A stretch of 60,157 nt of DNA from Clostridia bacterium (GTDB lineage: Bacteria; Bacillota; Clostridia; Christensenellales; QALW01): assembly GCA_017516345.1 (NCBI GenBank), contig JAFXDC010000065.1, positions 64,481 to 124,637 of the forward strand, written 5' to 3'. Shown here piece by piece: positions 8,307 to 15,478 of this stretch. A model generated the notes under the pieces. That model was not told where the DNA came from. It saw only the letters and a list, made by a program, of their open reading frames with translations, and did no database searches. The position numbers and the translations under genes were made by a program. Position 1 is the first letter of the stretch, and every line of letters starts with the position of its first letter.

Positions 8307-8945
8307 ATGTTGGATATTTTATTGCCAATATTAACGGTGTCAGTAATCTTTTTTGCGGCACACCGCTTTTGCGGAATCAAGCTGTTCCCGCGCAGTATCG
8401 CGCAGTATATTAAAAGTCGCCCTTCCGCAGTTATATCGGGCGCCGTCTCATTATTGTATTTTTGTATTATGGCGCTGACATTGCTTGGGCCGATAGGGCC
8501 GGGTCAGGCGGCTCAGCCAAGGCTTGTGCCGTTGCAGACCATAGTCGCTATGACGAAGGATATCGTCAAAAACGGCTTTTTGGATCTCGACGCTTTAAGT
8601 AATTGGGACGGCTCGCTGTTAAACTGCGTGTATGTAATAAGCCACTCTGCAAGAAATCTTGTTGCAAACGTGGTGCTGTTTGTGCCCATAGGACTTCTTT
8701 TGGCATGGCACGTTAAGAGGATAAAACTGACATGTGCGGCTATTATATCTGTGGCCATCCCGATAGCCGTGGAGCTTTGGCAGCTGCTGCTGTGCAGGGG
8801 AAGGACCTGCGACGTGGATGATGTAATACTGAATTTTATAGGTATATTTTTTGGCTTTGCCGTAGTAATTATATATCGTAACAGGAGAAAAAATGGTAAA
8901 CGGAATAACCGAAGGAATAAGCAAATCCATAGTAAAGAAGCTTGA
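8307..8945 (+). CDS. VanZ family membrane protein
   Basis: The 212-aa protein has an N-terminal membrane segment and a VanZ core: NLVANVVLFVPIGLLLAW, then IISVAIPIAVELWQLLLCRGRTCDVDDVILNFIGIFFGFAVVIIYR. The R(x)5DVDDVILNxxG pattern is the family's signature. VanZ-like proteins are small envelope proteins; the founding member gives low-level teicoplanin resistance, but most chromosomal copies have no tested role. The ribosome binding site is weak. The C-terminal tail (RRKNGKRNNRRNKQ) is very basic and its coding region overlaps the hflX start by 53 nt, so the two are probably cotranscribed. Confidence 0.85.
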   Translation: MLDILLPILTVSVIFFAAHRFCGIKLFPRSIAQYIKSRPSAVISGAVSLLYFCIMALTLLGPIGPGQAAQPRLVPLQTIVAMTKDIVKNGFLDLDALSNWDGSLLNCVYVISHSARNLVANVVLFVPIGLLLAWHVKRIKLTCAAIISVAIPIAVELWQLLLCRGRTCDVDDVILNFIGIFFGFAVVIIYRNRRKNGKRNNRRNKQIHSKEA

Positions 8946-10638
8946 GGAGCTTGAGGATATTAAGGTAGAGAGAAGTGAGTACGCATCTGCGGAGCTAATG
9001 CAACGTATGGCTGATATAACAAGTGCAACCGGTAAGGAGGTCAGCGTGTACGTTTCCCGTCAGGGTGATATCATCAGCGTTGCAATAGGAGAAAGCGATA
9101 GGGTAAGCCTTGAGGCTCTTACCATGCGAAGAAGCGAGGAAAGGCTTTCGGGTCTCAGATGCTTGCATACACATCCGAACGGAGATGCACGCTTGTCGAG
9201 CGTGGATGTGCAAAGCCTTAAAAAGCTGAGGCTGGATGCCATGAGTGCTATTGGTGTTAAAAACGGCACGGTAAGCGGTATCAGCATGGCGGTTTTGTCT
9301 CCGAAGGAAAATAACGAGCTTGATGCGCTCATGTATTACTGCGCCGACGTAGAACGCTTGCCTCACGCCGAATGGCTTGAGCTTATCATGCAGGCGGACA
9401 GTCAGATCACAAGGACGGTAATATTTGATAATGTTGATAAAAACGAGCGGATAATGCTTCTTGGACACGACGAGGCATCTCTTGAGGAGCTTGCCGCTCT
9501 GACGGATACTGCGGGCGGTACCGTGGTTAAAAAATTCATACAAAAAAACAGGGTAGGATTCGGAAGCGGAAAGCTTCACGAGCTTGCTCTTTATGCGCAG
9601 GCGGACAATATAGACGTAGCCATTTACGACGACGAGCTTACTGCTATAGAGCAACGAAACATGGAGGATGAGCTTGGCGTAAGGGTGTTGGACCGTACGG
9701 CGCTGATACTTGACATTTTCGCAATGCGCGCAGTAAGCGGTGAGGGACAGCTTCAGGTGGAGCTTGCACAGGCAAAATATGCACTTACACGGCTTATCGG
9801 AATGGGAACCGTGCTTTCTCAGCAGGGTGGCGGTATTGGTACCAGGGGCCCGGGTGAGAAAAAGCTTGAGACAGACAGACGCCATATAAAAAGAAGGATA
9901 GCCGAGCTTGAGCGTCAGCTTGCGGCGCTTGGCCAACAGCGTGCCCTTCAGAGAAAGCGCAGGATCCGTCAGGGCGTGCCGCAGATAGCTCTTGTCGGTT
10001 ATACTAACGTTGGTAAATCCACCCTTATGGGTGTGCTTACCGGAGCGGAGGTATTTGCCGAAAATAAGCTCTTTGCCACACTTGATCCCCTTACCAGAAG
10101 CTGCAGTATAGCAAAGGGTGTAGAGGTGCTTTTTACCGATACGGTAGGCTTTATCAAAAAGCTGCCGCATCAGCTTGTGGAGGCGTTCAGATCAACCCTT
10201 GAGGAGGCCGTTTACGCCGATATACTTCTGCACGTTTGCGACGGATCAAATGTCGATATGTTCAGACAAATGCAGGCGGTAGATGACGTTCTTGGTCAGA
10301 TAGGGGCGGGCAACGTTCCCAGGATCACGGTAATAAATAAATGTGATAAGGGTGAGGCTCCCGAGGTCAAGGACGGGGTGTACGTTTCTGCGATCACGGG
10401 TCAGGGCCTTGACGAGCTTCGCGACAGAATAATATCAATATTGAATGCGGGAAACCGCAAGGCGTGCTTTACCATCCCTTATGCGGACGGCGAATTGCTT
10501 GCGTTTATTCACAGCAATGCGGTCAGCATAGATGATGAGGAGTACACCGAAATCGGAACAAAAATAAGCTTCGTTATGCCTTCGGAGGAATTGGGAAGGC
10601 TGGAGGCAAAATTAAAGGATAAGGGGATATTAAAATGA
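8893..10638 (+). CDS. hflX: GTPase HflX with N-terminal JAB/MPN-like extension
   Basis: HflX is a ribosome-associated GTPase that rescues or splits stalled ribosomes. The GTPase motifs are clear: G1 GYTNVGKST, G3 DTVGFI, G4 NKCD, and the HflX-specific glycine-rich GGIGTRGPGEKKLE preceding a coiled coil (residues about 315-355). At 581 aa it is about 150 residues longer than E. coli HflX. The extra N-terminus has HTHPNG (residues 96-101) followed by S and D (ARLSSVDVQSL), reminiscent of the JAMM/RadC metal site HxHP(x)nSxxD. Such long forms occur in Clostridia. Its ATG has AGGAG and overlaps the VanZ gene; its TGA overlaps the next ATG. Confidence 0.92.
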   Translation: MVNGITEGISKSIVKKLEELEDIKVERSEYASAELMQRMADITSATGKEVSVYVSRQGDIISVAIGESDRVSLEALTMRRSEERLSGLRCLHTHPNGDARLSSVDVQSLKKLRLDAMSAIGVKNGTVSGISMAVLSPKENNELDALMYYCADVERLPHAEWLELIMQADSQITRTVIFDNVDKNERIMLLGHDEASLEELAALTDTAGGTVVKKFIQKNRVGFGSGKLHELALYAQADNIDVAIYDDELTAIEQRNMEDELGVRVLDRTALILDIFAMRAVSGEGQLQVELAQAKYALTRLIGMGTVLSQQGGGIGTRGPGEKKLETDRRHIKRRIAELERQLAALGQQRALQRKRRIRQGVPQIALVGYTNVGKSTLMGVLTGAEVFAENKLFATLDPLTRSCSIAKGVEVLFTDTVGFIKKLPHQLVEAFRSTLEEAVYADILLHVCDGSNVDMFRQMQAVDDVLGQIGAGNVPRITVINKCDKGEAPEVKDGVYVSAITGQGLDELRDRIISILNAGNRKACFTIPYADGELLAFIHSNAVSIDDEEYTEIGTKISFVMPSEELGRLEAKLKDKGILK

Positions 10639-11033
10639 TCAAGCTTGAAAGATGCACGGTAATGAACTTTGAAAATGCATTTCGCGGAGCGCGAAATCCC
10701 ATGAACAGCTGGGCAAAAATGGACAGCTATACCGATGAAAACGGGAATTTTATCCTGGGAGATAACGACCGCGATCTTGCGCGCCGCCTGTGCGGTGCGG
10801 GAAGTGACGACCGTAAATTCATTCGCCAGATATTTGTTTGTGTGGATATTACCGCGCCCCTTTATTGGTGGAAGGAGTTTGATACATATAAGGTGGCAAC
10901 CGTTGCAAACTCCACCAGCACCATGCTTAAGATACATTCAAAGCCCTTCTCCATAGAGGATTTCTCCTGCGATCATATGAGCAAGGAGGCGCTTGACTGC
11001 ATGGGGGATATCCTGAAGCTTCTTGAAAAATGA
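10635..11033 (+). CDS. N-terminal part of a split ThyX-like family protein
   Basis: The 132-aa product resembles the first half of an uncharacterised clostridial/phage protein family I recall as a single chain of about 210-240 aa. The conserved-looking core DITAPLYWWKEFDTYKVATVANSTSTM is laid out like the ThyX (flavin-dependent thymidylate synthase) signature region, but with TYK where ThyX has RHR, so ThyX activity should not be assumed. Its ATG overlaps the hflX stop (ATGA). The frame closes at a TGA that overlaps the ATG of the next frame, at a run of five A residues. A -1 slip here would join the halves into about 208 residues. Confidence 0.65.
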   Translation: MIKLERCTVMNFENAFRGARNPMNSWAKMDSYTDENGNFILGDNDRDLARRLCGAGSDDRKFIRQIFVCVDITAPLYWWKEFDTYKVATVANSTSTMLKIHSKPFSIEDFSCDHMSKEALDCMGDILKLLEK

Positions 11034-11260
11034 GACAGAGCTTTGTGGAGACCAAGGATAAGGAGCAGTGGTATAGCATCATTCAGCTTTTGCCTGAGGG
11101 ATATAATCAGATGCGCACCGTGACCATGAACTACGAAAATCTTACCGGTATGTACAGAGCAAGAAAGCATCACAAGCTTAACGAGTGGAGAGAATACTGT
11201 GCATGGGTGGAAAGCCTGCCCTATGCGGATCTTTTGATCACGGGGGAGGCATATAAATGA
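11030..11260 (+). CDS. C-terminal part of the split ThyX-like family protein
   Basis: The 76-aa product begins MRQSFVETKDKEQWYSIIQLLPEGYNQMRTV and ends KLNEWREYCAWVESLPYADLLITG, which fits the second half of the same family. It starts in the -1 frame at an ATG overlapping the upstream stop, and its own TGA overlaps the murG ATG. Either the two halves are coupled by stop-start overlap and assemble, or a -1 frameshift (programmed, mutational or assembly error) separates what should be one gene. The very tight packing on both sides argues the region is under selection. Confidence 0.6.
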   Translation: MRQSFVETKDKEQWYSIIQLLPEGYNQMRTVTMNYENLTGMYRARKHHKLNEWREYCAWVESLPYADLLITGEAYK

Positions 11261-12315
11261 AGACCATAGTGCTTACCGGTGGCGGTACTGCCGGCCACGT
11301 AACTCCAAATGTAGCTATTATACCGCTTTTAAAGCAAGCCGGCTTTTGTGTGCATTATATAGGAACCGAAGGGATAGAAAGGGATATCATAACCAAAATT
11401 CCTGAGGTTGAATATCACGTCATATCATCGGGCAAGCTTCGCAGATATTTTGATCTGAAGAATATTTCCGATCCCTTTAAGGTGATGAAAGGAATAGCGC
11501 AAAGCTCAAAGCTATTAAAGAAAATAAAGCCCGACGTGGTATTTTCCAAGGGAGGGTACGTTGCCGTGCCCGTTGTCCTTGCTGCGAAAATGCGCAAGAT
11601 CCCCACGGTTATTCATGAGTCGGATATGACCCCCGGGCTTGCCACCAAGCTTAGCGCGGGCGCCGCAAAAAGGATATGCGTTACCTTTGAGGCGGCGGGC
11701 AAGAGCTTTGATGGATCCAAGGTCGTGGTGACGGGCTCACCGATACGCCCCGAGCTGTTCCTGGGCGACGCGGAGCAGGCGCGACAAATGCTGGGCTTTG
11801 ACCAAAAGCCGGTGGTAATGTTTATGGGCGGCTCTATAGGTGCAAGGGTAATAAACGATACCATGCGACAGGTGCTTGACAAGCTTACGGAGAAATATAA
11901 CGTTATCCATCTTTGCGGCAAGGGAAATCTTGTCGAGGAATTGGAGAGTAAAAGCTATAAGCAGTTTGAATATGTAAGTGAGGAGCTTTGTCATTATATG
12001 GCGCTTGCGGATATTGTGGTCTCAAGGGCGGGAAGCAATAGCATCAACGAATTTCTTGCTCTTGCCAAGCCCATGCTTCTCATTCCTCTTTCTGTAAATG
12101 CTTCAAGAGGAGATCAGGTGGATAATGCCGAGGACTTCAAAAAGCACGGCTATTGCAACGTGCTTATCCAGGAGGATATGACGTGCGATACCCTTCTTGC
12201 ATCCATTGAAAGCACTTACCTCAACCGTGAGGTGCTCAAACGCAATATGTGCCAAGCCAAGACCGGTAACGGTGCGAAAAACGTCTTTGATGCCATAATG
12301 TCCGTGGTAAAATAG
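11257..12315 (+). CDS. murG: MurG, UDP-GlcNAc:lipid I N-acetylglucosaminyltransferase
   Basis: MurG adds GlcNAc to lipid I on the inner face of the membrane to make lipid II for peptidoglycan. The 352-aa sequence shows the N-terminal glycine loop LTGGGTAGHVTPN, the second loop FMGGSIGARVIN, the HESDxxPGLATKL motif and the UDP-GlcNAc site VVSRAGSNSINEFLALAKPMLLIPL. It is of usual length. The start overlaps the preceding stop (ATGA), so it is translationally coupled to the split gene. Unlike the common arrangement it does not sit in an obvious mur/fts division cluster. Confidence 0.95.
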   Translation: MKTIVLTGGGTAGHVTPNVAIIPLLKQAGFCVHYIGTEGIERDIITKIPEVEYHVISSGKLRRYFDLKNISDPFKVMKGIAQSSKLLKKIKPDVVFSKGGYVAVPVVLAAKMRKIPTVIHESDMTPGLATKLSAGAAKRICVTFEAAGKSFDGSKVVVTGSPIRPELFLGDAEQARQMLGFDQKPVVMFMGGSIGARVINDTMRQVLDKLTEKYNVIHLCGKGNLVEELESKSYKQFEYVSEELCHYMALADIVVSRAGSNSINEFLALAKPMLLIPLSVNASRGDQVDNAEDFKKHGYCNVLIQEDMTCDTLLASIESTYLNREVLKRNMCQAKTGNGAKNVFDAIMSVVK

Positions 12316-12325
12316 GGTGAATAAA

Positions 12326-12802
12326 ATGCAAAAGACAAATGCCATGCGCATGCTTGATAAAAACGGTATAGCCCACGAGATATTAACTTATCCGCATAGC
12401 GGTACTGCGCTTGAGGGGGGAGAGGTGGCCCGTCTTATGGGGCAAAGCGAGCAAGAGGTCTTTAAGACTCTTGCGACCCTTGGAGCCGATGGAAGAAGCG
12501 TCTTTGTTTTTGTAATTCCGGTTTGCTGTGAGCTTGATCTTAAAGCGGCCGCAAGGGCGGTTGGAGAAAAAAGCGTGAGCATGATCCCGGTAGCCAAGCT
12601 TCTTGCAAGCATTGGATATCAGCGCGGCGCGTGTACACCCATTGGAATGAAAAAGGATTTTCCCGTTGTGGTGGATGCTTCCGCGCAAAAACTTTCGCAT
12701 ATGTTTATAAGCGGTGGGGCAATAGGCACTCAGATAAAGCTCTCTCCGACCGATCTGATGTCATGCTGTAAGGGGAAATATGCCGATATTACCCGCCAAT
12801 AA
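12326..12802 (+). CDS. ybaK: YbaK-type Cys-tRNA(Pro) deacylase
   Basis: The 158-aa protein belongs to the YbaK/EbsC family, which hydrolyses Cys-tRNA(Pro) made in error by prolyl-tRNA synthetase. Visible family features are TLGADGRSVFVFVIPVCCELDLKAAARAVGEKSVSMIP, with the conserved catalytic-site lysine region, and the glycine-rich loop GYQRGACTPIGMKKDFPVVVDASA. An in-frame GTG at 12317 could also start it, but AGGGTGA lies five bases before the ATG at 12326. It is the last gene of the run that begins with vanZ. Confidence 0.85.
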   Translation: MQKTNAMRMLDKNGIAHEILTYPHSGTALEGGEVARLMGQSEQEVFKTLATLGADGRSVFVFVIPVCCELDLKAAARAVGEKSVSMIPVAKLLASIGYQRGACTPIGMKKDFPVVVDASAQKLSHMFISGGAIGTQIKLSPTDLMSCCKGKYADITRQ

Positions 12803-12852
12803 ACAATCAAATAAATTGTTATAAAAATTTGCAAAAAACAAGATAAAAGTGC

Positions 12853-12881
12853 TTGACTTTTTTTTAACAATTGTATATAAT
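12853..12881 (+). promoter_or_regulatory. Promoter of tRNA-Leu
   Basis: TTGACT (12853-12858) and a perfect TATAAT (12876-12881) separated by 17 nt, ending 31 nt before the mature tRNA. Confidence 0.75.
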
Positions 12882-12912
12882 GCCAATGTTGCCGATGATA
12901 CGGCACATAACT

Positions 12913-12995
12913 GCGGGGGTGGCGGAACTGGCAGACGCGCACGTTTGAGGGGCGTGTGGGCAACCGTACGGGTTCAAGTCCCGTCCTCCGCACCA
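12913..12995 (+). tRNA. tRNA-Leu(GAG)
   Basis: A class II tRNA. The acceptor arm GCGGGGG pairs with CCTCCGC (one G-U), discriminator A and an encoded CCA follow. The anticodon stem CACGT/GCGTG carries the loop TTGAGGG, giving anticodon GAG. An extended variable arm (TGGGCAACCGTA) and the T-arm CGGGTTCAAGTCCCG confirm leucine. A terminator-like hairpin begins two bases after CCA. Confidence 0.95.
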
Positions 12996-12996
12996 G

Positions 12997-13033
12997 AAAA
13001 ACGACAAGTTTCGACAGAAACTTGTCGTTTTTC
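12997..13033 (+). terminator. Terminator of tRNA-Leu
   Basis: Inverted repeat AAAACGACAAGTTTC / GAAACTTGTCGTTTTT with a GACA loop, ending in a T-run. Confidence 0.85.
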
Positions 13034-13046
13034 AATGAAGCGTTCA

Positions 13047-13086
13047 AACCCGAACCTTTTACCAATCGGTGAAACGTTCGGGTTTG
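13047..13086. repeat. Long near-perfect hairpin downstream of tRNA-Leu
   Basis: Outer arms AAACCCGAAC and GTTCGGGTTT enclose a second matched pair, TTTTACC and GGTGAAA (one G-U), around an AATC loop. Nearly all 40 bases pair. It follows the tRNA terminator by 14 nt. It could be a second terminator or the edge of an inserted segment; neither is proven. Confidence 0.6.
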
Positions 13087-13122
13087 TTGTTTTCTTTAGC
13101 GATATTGAATAAGTCTTTCTTT

Positions 13123-13157
13123 GTGGCAGTACAGAGTATTTGGCTCCGTACTGCCAC
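13123..13157. repeat. Inverted repeat upstream of small membrane protein gene
   Basis: Perfect 10-bp arms GTGGCAGTAC and GTACTGCCAC around a 15-nt spacer. It is the third consecutive hairpin after tRNA-Leu and ends 34 nt before the next start codon. Confidence 0.6.
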
Positions 13158-13190
13158 TTCTGCGTTTCATGCATAAAAAGGAGATTTGAA

Positions 13191-13457
13191 ATGAAGACTA
13201 CAAAGAAACAAAAAACCATCAATAAGTCTAGACTAATTATCTTTATCATCACATTCGTCTATAACCTTGCAATAGGCATATACTTGAAAGATTTTCTTGT
13301 GATTGCACAAACGCTGACGGTGTTTTACCTTCTCTCCATCCTGATCCCTCAGTTTTTGTTGATAGATGTAAGATCAACAGGATACCGTACAATCGTATAC
13401 ATCGTTCTTTTTTTTACATTTTTTCTTGCGGCTATGGTATGGGTAAGTTTCCAATAA
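13191..13457 (+). CDS. Small hypothetical membrane protein (88 aa)
   Basis: The protein has a basic N-terminus (MKTTKKQKTINKSR) and three closely spaced hydrophobic segments (LIIFIITFVYNLAIGIYL, LTVFYLLSILIPQFLLI, IVYIVLFFTFFLAAMVWV). The start at 13191 has AAGGAG eight bases ahead; longer in-frame starts upstream run through the hairpin and are unlikely. I do not recognise a family. It is the first gene after the tRNA-Leu and faces the AraC regulator end-on. Confidence 0.65.
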   Translation: MKTTKKQKTINKSRLIIFIITFVYNLAIGIYLKDFLVIAQTLTVFYLLSILIPQFLLIDVRSTGYRTIVYIVLFFTFFLAAMVWVSFQ

Positions 13458-13471
13458 ACCGAGTTATGTTT

Positions 13472-14251
13472 CTAAAAAGATTTGCGATATTCTTCCAAGT
13501 ATTTTCTTGGTGATTTTCCAACATGCTTTTTAAATAAATGTGAAAAATATGCCTCATCACACAATCCTAGTTCATGAACAATTGTTTTTATGCTTTTTCC
13601 TGACAAAAGCTCTGCAGAAGCATACTCTATTTTCGTTTTAATTACATAGTCTATGGGCGAGGTTCCCATAACATTCTTAAACTTTTCTGAAAAGCTGCTA
13701 TTTGATAATGAAGCGTAATTTGCTAAATCAGATAATTTTATTTTTTTAGTTATGTTTTGCAATATGTAAAGTCTTATTTTAGAACCCCATAGATACTCAG
13801 GAGAATTACGGGTTTTTACATCTTTATACGATAGGATACTTTTTATCATTGAAGAAACCAAACTATCCGATGTTACTTTAGCTAAGATAGAAGAATCTTT
13901 ATCCACTTTGGCAAGAGAGTTAATGTGTTCAAACATGCTTTTGGCTACTTCGTTTTTTAATATAAAAGGTACTTCGTAATAACATAATACATCCTCGCCA
14001 ATATATCGTGCGTAGATATGTGCATAGCTAATAACACTATCTACAGGCATGCAAATATCATGTAAAATATTAGCCGGAATAATCAAAACCTCGTTATCAT
14101 GAGCAATGTATTCTACATTTTCTATTGTAGCACTATATTGTCCGCTTTTTACAGCAACAACAACAATAAAAGGAAATTTTCTGTCCATTCGTTTATGCTT
14201 TTCCTTTTTTACAGTAGTCTCAAATCTAACACACCCATATACAACAGACAA
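13472..14251 (-). CDS. AraC family transcriptional regulator of the sugar operon
   Basis: The C-terminal ~100 residues are an AraC/XylS DNA-binding domain with two helix-turn-helices (KLSDLANYASLSNSSFSEKFKNVMGTSP and SIKTIVHELGLCDEAYFSHLFKKHVGKSPRKYL). The N-terminal part has a cupin-like sensor pattern (HDNEVLIIPANILHDICMP). Two in-frame starts compete: TTG at 14251 with GGAGGTG five bases ahead, which I prefer, and ATG at 14287 without a good site. It is divergent from the five-gene sugar operon. Two tandem 14-bp repeats with 21-bp spacing lie between them, next to the operon promoter, as expected for an activator of this family. The effector is presumably an operon substrate. Confidence 0.88.
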   Translation of the reverse strand: MSVVYGCVRFETTVKKEKHKRMDRKFPFIVVVAVKSGQYSATIENVEYIAHDNEVLIIPANILHDICMPVDSVISYAHIYARYIGEDVLCYYEVPFILKNEVAKSMFEHINSLAKVDKDSSILAKVTSDSLVSSMIKSILSYKDVKTRNSPEYLWGSKIRLYILQNITKKIKLSDLANYASLSNSSFSEKFKNVMGTSPIDYVIKTKIEYASAELLSGKSIKTIVHELGLCDEAYFSHLFKKHVGKSPRKYLEEYRKSF

Positions 14252-14311
14252 ATTAACACCTCCATTATAATAATTTGATACAAACATAGTATCACAACCG
14301 GAAATGATTTT

Positions 14312-14346
14312 CAAGTAAAACGTAACATAATACAAGTTTTTCGTAA
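14312..14346 (+). promoter_or_regulatory. Tandem direct repeat, likely AraC-type operator
   Basis: CAAGTAAAACGTAA (14312-14325) and CAAGTTTTTCGTAA (14333-14346) share CAAGT-N4-CGTAA and start 21 bp apart, two helical turns. AraC-family activators commonly bind such direct repeats just upstream of the -35 element; here the repeat ends about 8 bp before the expected -35 position of the sugar operon promoter. Confidence 0.65.
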
Positions 14347-14354
14347 AATATAGC

Positions 14355-14383
14355 ATTTGTTTTTCTACATTGAATGTTATAAT
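14355..14383 (+). promoter_or_regulatory. Activator-dependent promoter of sugar operon
   Basis: A perfect -10 TATAAT (14378-14383) has only ATTTGT at the -35 position (14355-14360). A good -10 with a poor -35 beside the tandem repeats fits dependence on the divergent AraC protein. Confidence 0.55.
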
Positions 14384-14436
14384 CATATACATAAGAAATT
14401 TATTGAGGCAAATATGCTGAAGAAGGTTGATTTTAT

Positions 14437-15468
14437 ATGAAAAAAATTTCTCTCGCACTCATAGGCTCAGGAAGAGCCGGTATGATACACGCAAGAAACT
14501 TCAATTCATCTGTGCCTAACGCACAAATCGTTGCAGTATGTGACCCAATTGAAGAAGCTGCAAAATCTGCCGCTGCAGAACTCGAAATTAAAAAATGGTA
14601 CACCGACTATCGTGAGGTTATGGAAGACAAAGAAATTGATGCTGTTATCGTCGCTACCCCCACGAAATATCATTGTGAAATTGTGGTGGCTGCCGCTAAA
14701 GCAAAAAAAGATATCCTTTGTGAAAAGCCCCTTGCCATGACAGTAGATGAATGCGATTTAATGAACAAAGTCGCAAAGGAAAATGGTGTAAAATTACAAG
14801 TTGCTTTTATGCGCCGCTTTGATGCATCATTTATGGCTGCAAAGAAGATGATTGATAATGGTGAAATTGGCGATGTTGTAATGGTGCGTTCCAACACTCG
14901 TGGTCCAAGTATTCCTAAACCATGGATGTATGACATAAGTAAAAGCAATGGTCCTCTTGCTGAGGTTTGCAGTCATGATATCGACTCACTTCGTTGGTTT
15001 ACCGGTTCTGACTTTAAAACTGTTTATGCAATCGGTGGCAACTACAGATGTCCCGATGCAAAAAAAGATTTCCCTGATTTTTATGATAATGTAGTACTAA
15101 ACGCTTCATTTGCAAATGGCTGTCAGGGCATGATTGATGGAGCCCAGGGTGTTTTATATGGTTATGATGCCCGTTGTGAGATTTTAGGCACAAAGGGTTG
15201 TATTTATTTGGGTAATACAAAGGAGAATTCAGTTACTCTTTGCAGAAGCGATTTAAGTATGACAAGTGAATACATAAACTCTTGGAAATTCTTATTTAAA
15301 GATGCGTATTTAGAAGAGGATTGCGATTTTATTCGTGCAATTATTGAAGACCGTGAACCAAAAGTAACAGCTATTGACGGTAAGATGGCTGTACTTACAG
15401 TAAATGCAGGTAATCTTTCTATAAGAGAAAAAAGAATTGTCACCATTGATGGAGATAAATTAATATAA
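14437..15468 (+). CDS. Gfo/Idh/MocA family oxidoreductase
   Basis: A 343-aa NAD(P)-dependent dehydrogenase of the Gfo/Idh/MocA family. The Rossmann start is LALIGSGRAGMIHARNF, the EKP catalytic/cofactor motif is ILCEKPLAMTVDEC, and EVCSHDIDSLRWFTG carries the usual active-site D/H (HDID, the H of which acts with the EKP lysine). It resembles inositol 2-dehydrogenases most, but the family covers many polyols and sugars and substrate cannot be fixed. It is the first gene of the AraC-controlled operon, with AGAAGG ahead of its ATG. AT-rich third positions set this operon apart from its neighbours. Confidence 0.85.
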   Translation: MKKISLALIGSGRAGMIHARNFNSSVPNAQIVAVCDPIEEAAKSAAAELEIKKWYTDYREVMEDKEIDAVIVATPTKYHCEIVVAAAKAKKDILCEKPLAMTVDECDLMNKVAKENGVKLQVAFMRRFDASFMAAKKMIDNGEIGDVVMVRSNTRGPSIPKPWMYDISKSNGPLAEVCSHDIDSLRWFTGSDFKTVYAIGGNYRCPDAKKDFPDFYDNVVLNASFANGCQGMIDGAQGVLYGYDARCEILGTKGCIYLGNTKENSVTLCRSDLSMTSEYINSWKFLFKDAYLEEDCDFIRAIIEDREPKVTAIDGKMAVLTVNAGNLSIREKRIVTIDGDKLI

Positions 15469-15478
15469 GGAGGCAATT

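Noticed and set aside
8995-10170. Long minus-strand open frame (391 codons) opposite hflX
   Set aside because: It lies wholly within hflX, has no ribosome binding site, and reads as basic, Cys/His-rich nonsense; it is a shadow of the biased codon pattern of hflX.
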